This document shows positions 62,346 through 64,000 of a stretch of DNA of 64,000 nucleotides, piece by piece. This stretch comes from Nocardioides litoris. GTDB taxonomy: Bacteria; Actinomycetota; Actinomycetes; Propionibacteriales; Nocardioidaceae. The stretch lies in contig NZ_VDMR01000002.1 in NCBI RefSeq assembly GCF_006346315.1, forward strand, positions 792,468-856,467, given 5' to 3'. Below the pieces are notes generated by a model, which was not told the DNA's origin, made no database searches, and saw nothing but the letters and a program-made list of their open reading frames with translations. The position numbers and the translations under genes were made by a program. The stretch's first letter is position 1, and every line of letters begins with the position of its first letter.

Positions 62346-62369
62346 ACCCCTCCGGGTTGCATACCTCTC
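62331..62369. promoter_or_regulatory. Inverted repeat at the end of the first ROK gene
   Basis: Perfect arms GAGAGGT (62331-62337) and ACCTCTC (62363-62369) with a 25-nt interval. Overlaps the stop of the first ROK gene; could be a weak terminator or an operator. Confidence 0.4.
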
Positions 62370-62384
62370 GGTCCACCTCTTAGT

Positions 62385-62400
62385 TTGGGCGCCGTCCCAA
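62385..62400. promoter_or_regulatory. Candidate ROK operator
   Basis: TTGGG-N6-CCCAA, flanked by AGTT on the left and CAAACT on the right, in an AT-richer stretch about 175 bp before the second ROK gene. Fits the GTTxGG/CCxAAC style of actinobacterial ROK repressor sites. Confidence 0.5.
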
Positions 62401-62573
62401 CAAACTCGTGACTGCGGTCACACGGGGCCCGGGTCCAGCCAGAGGCCCGTCCCGGCCCCTCCGACCCGGCACCCGGACGCGCCCTCGGGCGGCGCTCCCG
62501 TGTGCCCCGCCACCGACGGCGCGCGACCCGCGCTGCGTCGTACCACCGTGCCCGGACGCCGAGAGGAGTGCCG

Positions 62574-63827
62574 ATGTCCACCTTCCAGACCACGACCGAC
62601 CACAGCCTGGAGAACCTCGACCTGCGTCGGGCCAACCTCGGCCTCGCCCTCCGGTCCCTGCGCGACCACGGCCCCCGCTCGCGTGCCTCCCTCGCCGCCG
62701 ACCTCGGGATGACCCGCTCGACGGTGTCCACCCTGGTCGCCGAGCTGACCGAGCGCGGGCTGGTCACCGCGGGCCAGCAGGTGCAGCGCAGCGTCGGCCG
62801 GCCCGGCACTGCCATCGAGCTCGACGGCCGCTGGGTCTGCGGCATCGGTGCCGAGATCAACGTCAACCACGTCGCGACGCTGGCCCACGACCTGAGCGGC
62901 GACCTCGTCGACGAGCGCAAGCTCGCGCTCGACGCCCGCTCCCTCGACAGTGCCGACGTGCTCGCCCACCTCATCGACCTCGTCCGCGAGACCGAGGCGG
63001 TGCTCGCCGCCCGCGGCGCCGCTGCCTTCGGCCTCACCGTCGGGGTCGCGGGCCTGCACGACAGCACCACCGGCGTCCTGACCCACGGCCCCAACCTGGG
63101 CTGGTACGACGTCCCGGTCGCCGCCGTGCTGCGCGCCGGGCTCACGCCCGCCTACCCCGTCGTGGTCGACAACGAGGCCAACCTCGCGGCCGCGGCCGAG
63201 GCCACGCCCGGTGACCCCTCGCGCCAGGACATCCTGGTCCTGTACGGCGAGATCGGCGTCGGCGGCGGCATCGTGGCCGACGGCCGGCTGCTGCGGGGCA
63301 GCCACGGGTACGCCGGCGAGTTCGGCCACATGATCGTCGAGCCGCGCGGGCGTCGCTGCGGCTGCGGCCGCCAGGGCTGCTGGGAGACCGTCAGCGGTCT
63401 CCGGGCGCTCCTCGAGCGGGCCGCCGACCCCACCGACCCGATCCGCAACCCCCGCCTCGGCATCGACGAGCGCCTCGCCGAGATCAACCGGCGCGCCGAC
63501 CTCGGCGACGCCCGCACCCTCGAGGCCCTCGACGGCGTCGGCGAGTGGGTCGGCATCGGCGCGGCCATCCTCTGCAACACCCTCAACCCCGCGGTCCTCG
63601 TGCTCGGTGGCTACTACGCCGCCGTCGGGCACCACATGCGGCCCGCGATCGAGCGCGAGCTCGGCGTCGGCGTCCTCGCGCCCGGCGCCGGCGGCACCCG
63701 CGTCGAGCTGTCCACCCTCGGGTTCCGCGCCGCGGTCTGCGGAGGCGCCACTGCCTCCCTGGCCCAGGTCTTCGTCGACCCCACCCGCGTCCCCCGCCGG
63801 CCCGCCCTGTCAGGAGAGTCCGCATGA
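62574..63827 (+). CDS. ROK family transcriptional repressor (XylR/NagC type)
   Basis: 417 residues. HTH at about 30-65 ([20 protein letters not shown]). ROK domain: [61 protein letters not shown] and the zinc motif [12 protein letters not shown]. The sugar-binding residues are mostly kept. ATG 62574 has GAGAGGAG upstream. Its stop overlaps the start of a sugar ABC ATPase gene (ATGA), so it almost certainly controls that transporter in response to its sugar. Confidence 0.93.
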   Translation: MSTFQTTTDHSLENLDLRRANLGLALRSLRDHGPRSRASLAADLGMTRSTVSTLVAELTERGLVTAGQQVQRSVGRPGTAIELDGRWVCGIGAEINVNHVATLAHDLSGDLVDERKLALDARSLDSADVLAHLIDLVRETEAVLAARGAAAFGLTVGVAGLHDSTTGVLTHGPNLGWYDVPVAAVLRAGLTPAYPVVVDNEANLAAAAEATPGDPSRQDILVLYGEIGVGGGIVADGRLLRGSHGYAGEFGHMIVEPRGRRCGCGRQGCWETVSGLRALLERAADPTDPIRNPRLGIDERLAEINRRADLGDARTLEALDGVGEWVGIGAAILCNTLNPAVLVLGGYYAAVGHHMRPAIERELGVGVLAPGAGGTRVELSTLGFRAAVCGGATASLAQVFVDPTRVPRRPALSGESA

Positions 63828-64000
63828 CCACGACCGCCGAGCAGCCCGACCCGACCCTCGCGCCCACCGACCCCGATGCCTTGTTGCAGATGACGGGGAT
63901 CGTGAAGGAGTTCTCGGGGGTGCGTGCGTTGGGTGGGGTGGACCTGGATGTGCGTCGGGGTGAGGTGCACTGCTTGTTGGGTCAGAACGGTGCGGGGAAG
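63824..64000 (+). CDS. Sugar ABC transporter ATP-binding protein, N-terminal part
   Basis: 59 codons to the window edge. [20 protein letters not shown] and the beginning of Walker A (LLGQNGAGK) match RbsA/XylG/MglA-type double ATPases. From about codon 20 (63881) the gene uses TTG for leucine and GGT, CGT and GAT, which is unlike the rest of the window; the first 18 codons are normal. ATG overlaps the ROK stop. Confidence 0.9.
   Translation, partial: MTTTAEQPDPTLAPTDPDALLQMTGIVKEFSGVRALGGVDLDVRRGEVHCLLGQNGAGK

Overview
The window is about 64 kb of very high-GC DNA with overwhelming G or C at third codon positions, frequent GTG starts and many 4-bp start/stop overlaps. Gene content (HtaA-type heme proteins, LpqB-like GerMN lipoprotein, DUF5994 and DUF6458 proteins, several SDRs, two P450s, ROK regulators, DtxR/IdeR-like and DasR-like operator sequences) points to an actinobacterium, most likely Nocardioidaceae (Nocardioides-like). 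This is an inference from composition and families; no rRNA or tRNA gene is visible, and there is no phage, IS element, CRISPR array or clear genomic island.

Layout. 1-8.8 kb: edge of a Ser/Thr kinase, a glutaminase fossil, DUF309 and SMI1/KNR4 proteins, an SDR divergent from an XRE regulator, a tightly overlapping micro-operon of four small genes (3924-4804), a GSP39-type SDR, a TetR/SDR divergent pair with twin operators, and a secreted serine hydrolase. 8.9-16.2 kb: LuxR-type two-component system, BKACE enzyme, cysteine-free bL33, a flavin monooxygenase, a MarR/RidA divergent pair, a quinone reductase with a TetR gene, and DUF6458. 16.3-22.3 kb: small hydrolase with an octamer repeat over its stop codon, then an operon of glycerate kinase, an acidic exported protein, a sensor kinase whose phospho-acceptor His is replaced, and a DASS/SLC13 transporter. 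22.3-30.6 kb: heme acquisition locus on the minus strand (hmuTUV, three surface proteins of which two are HtaA-like, heme oxygenase) behind iron-box sequences. 30.7-36 kb: dihydroxyacetone kinase, HTH-only LuxR protein, Nramp transporter, Tat-exported ferritin-like protein. 36-42 kb: TetR-controlled P450/thiolase/hydrolase operon, a STAS protein, and a MarR/FAD-monooxygenase pair. 42-54.3 kb: a signal-less SBP-3 protein, soluble PAS kinase, SDRs, a secreted PKD-containing PQQ-type dehydrogenase under a DasR-like palindrome, an RR-kinase-GerMN lipoprotein operon, HesB-like and DUF1330 proteins, and a second dehydrogenase lipoprotein. 54.3-64 kb: DUF6941-like protein, second P450, CoA transferase, DUF2262/hydrolase/GAF-ATPase operon, and two ROK regulators leading into a sugar ABC transporter cut by the window end.

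How the parts work together. Regulation is mostly local: at least six regulator/enzyme pairs share intergenic palindromes. Iron and metal handling (heme locus, Nramp, ferritin-like protein) is clustered between 22 and 35 kb. Three-carbon metabolism appears twice (glycerate kinase with a transporter, dihydroxyacetone kinase). The least conventional items are the pseudo-kinase/transporter operon, the four-gene micro-operon with its CxCGW protein (which has a paralogue at 60.2 kb), a small CxxC gene apparently starting at ATC, and the abrupt codon-usage shift in the last 120 bases.
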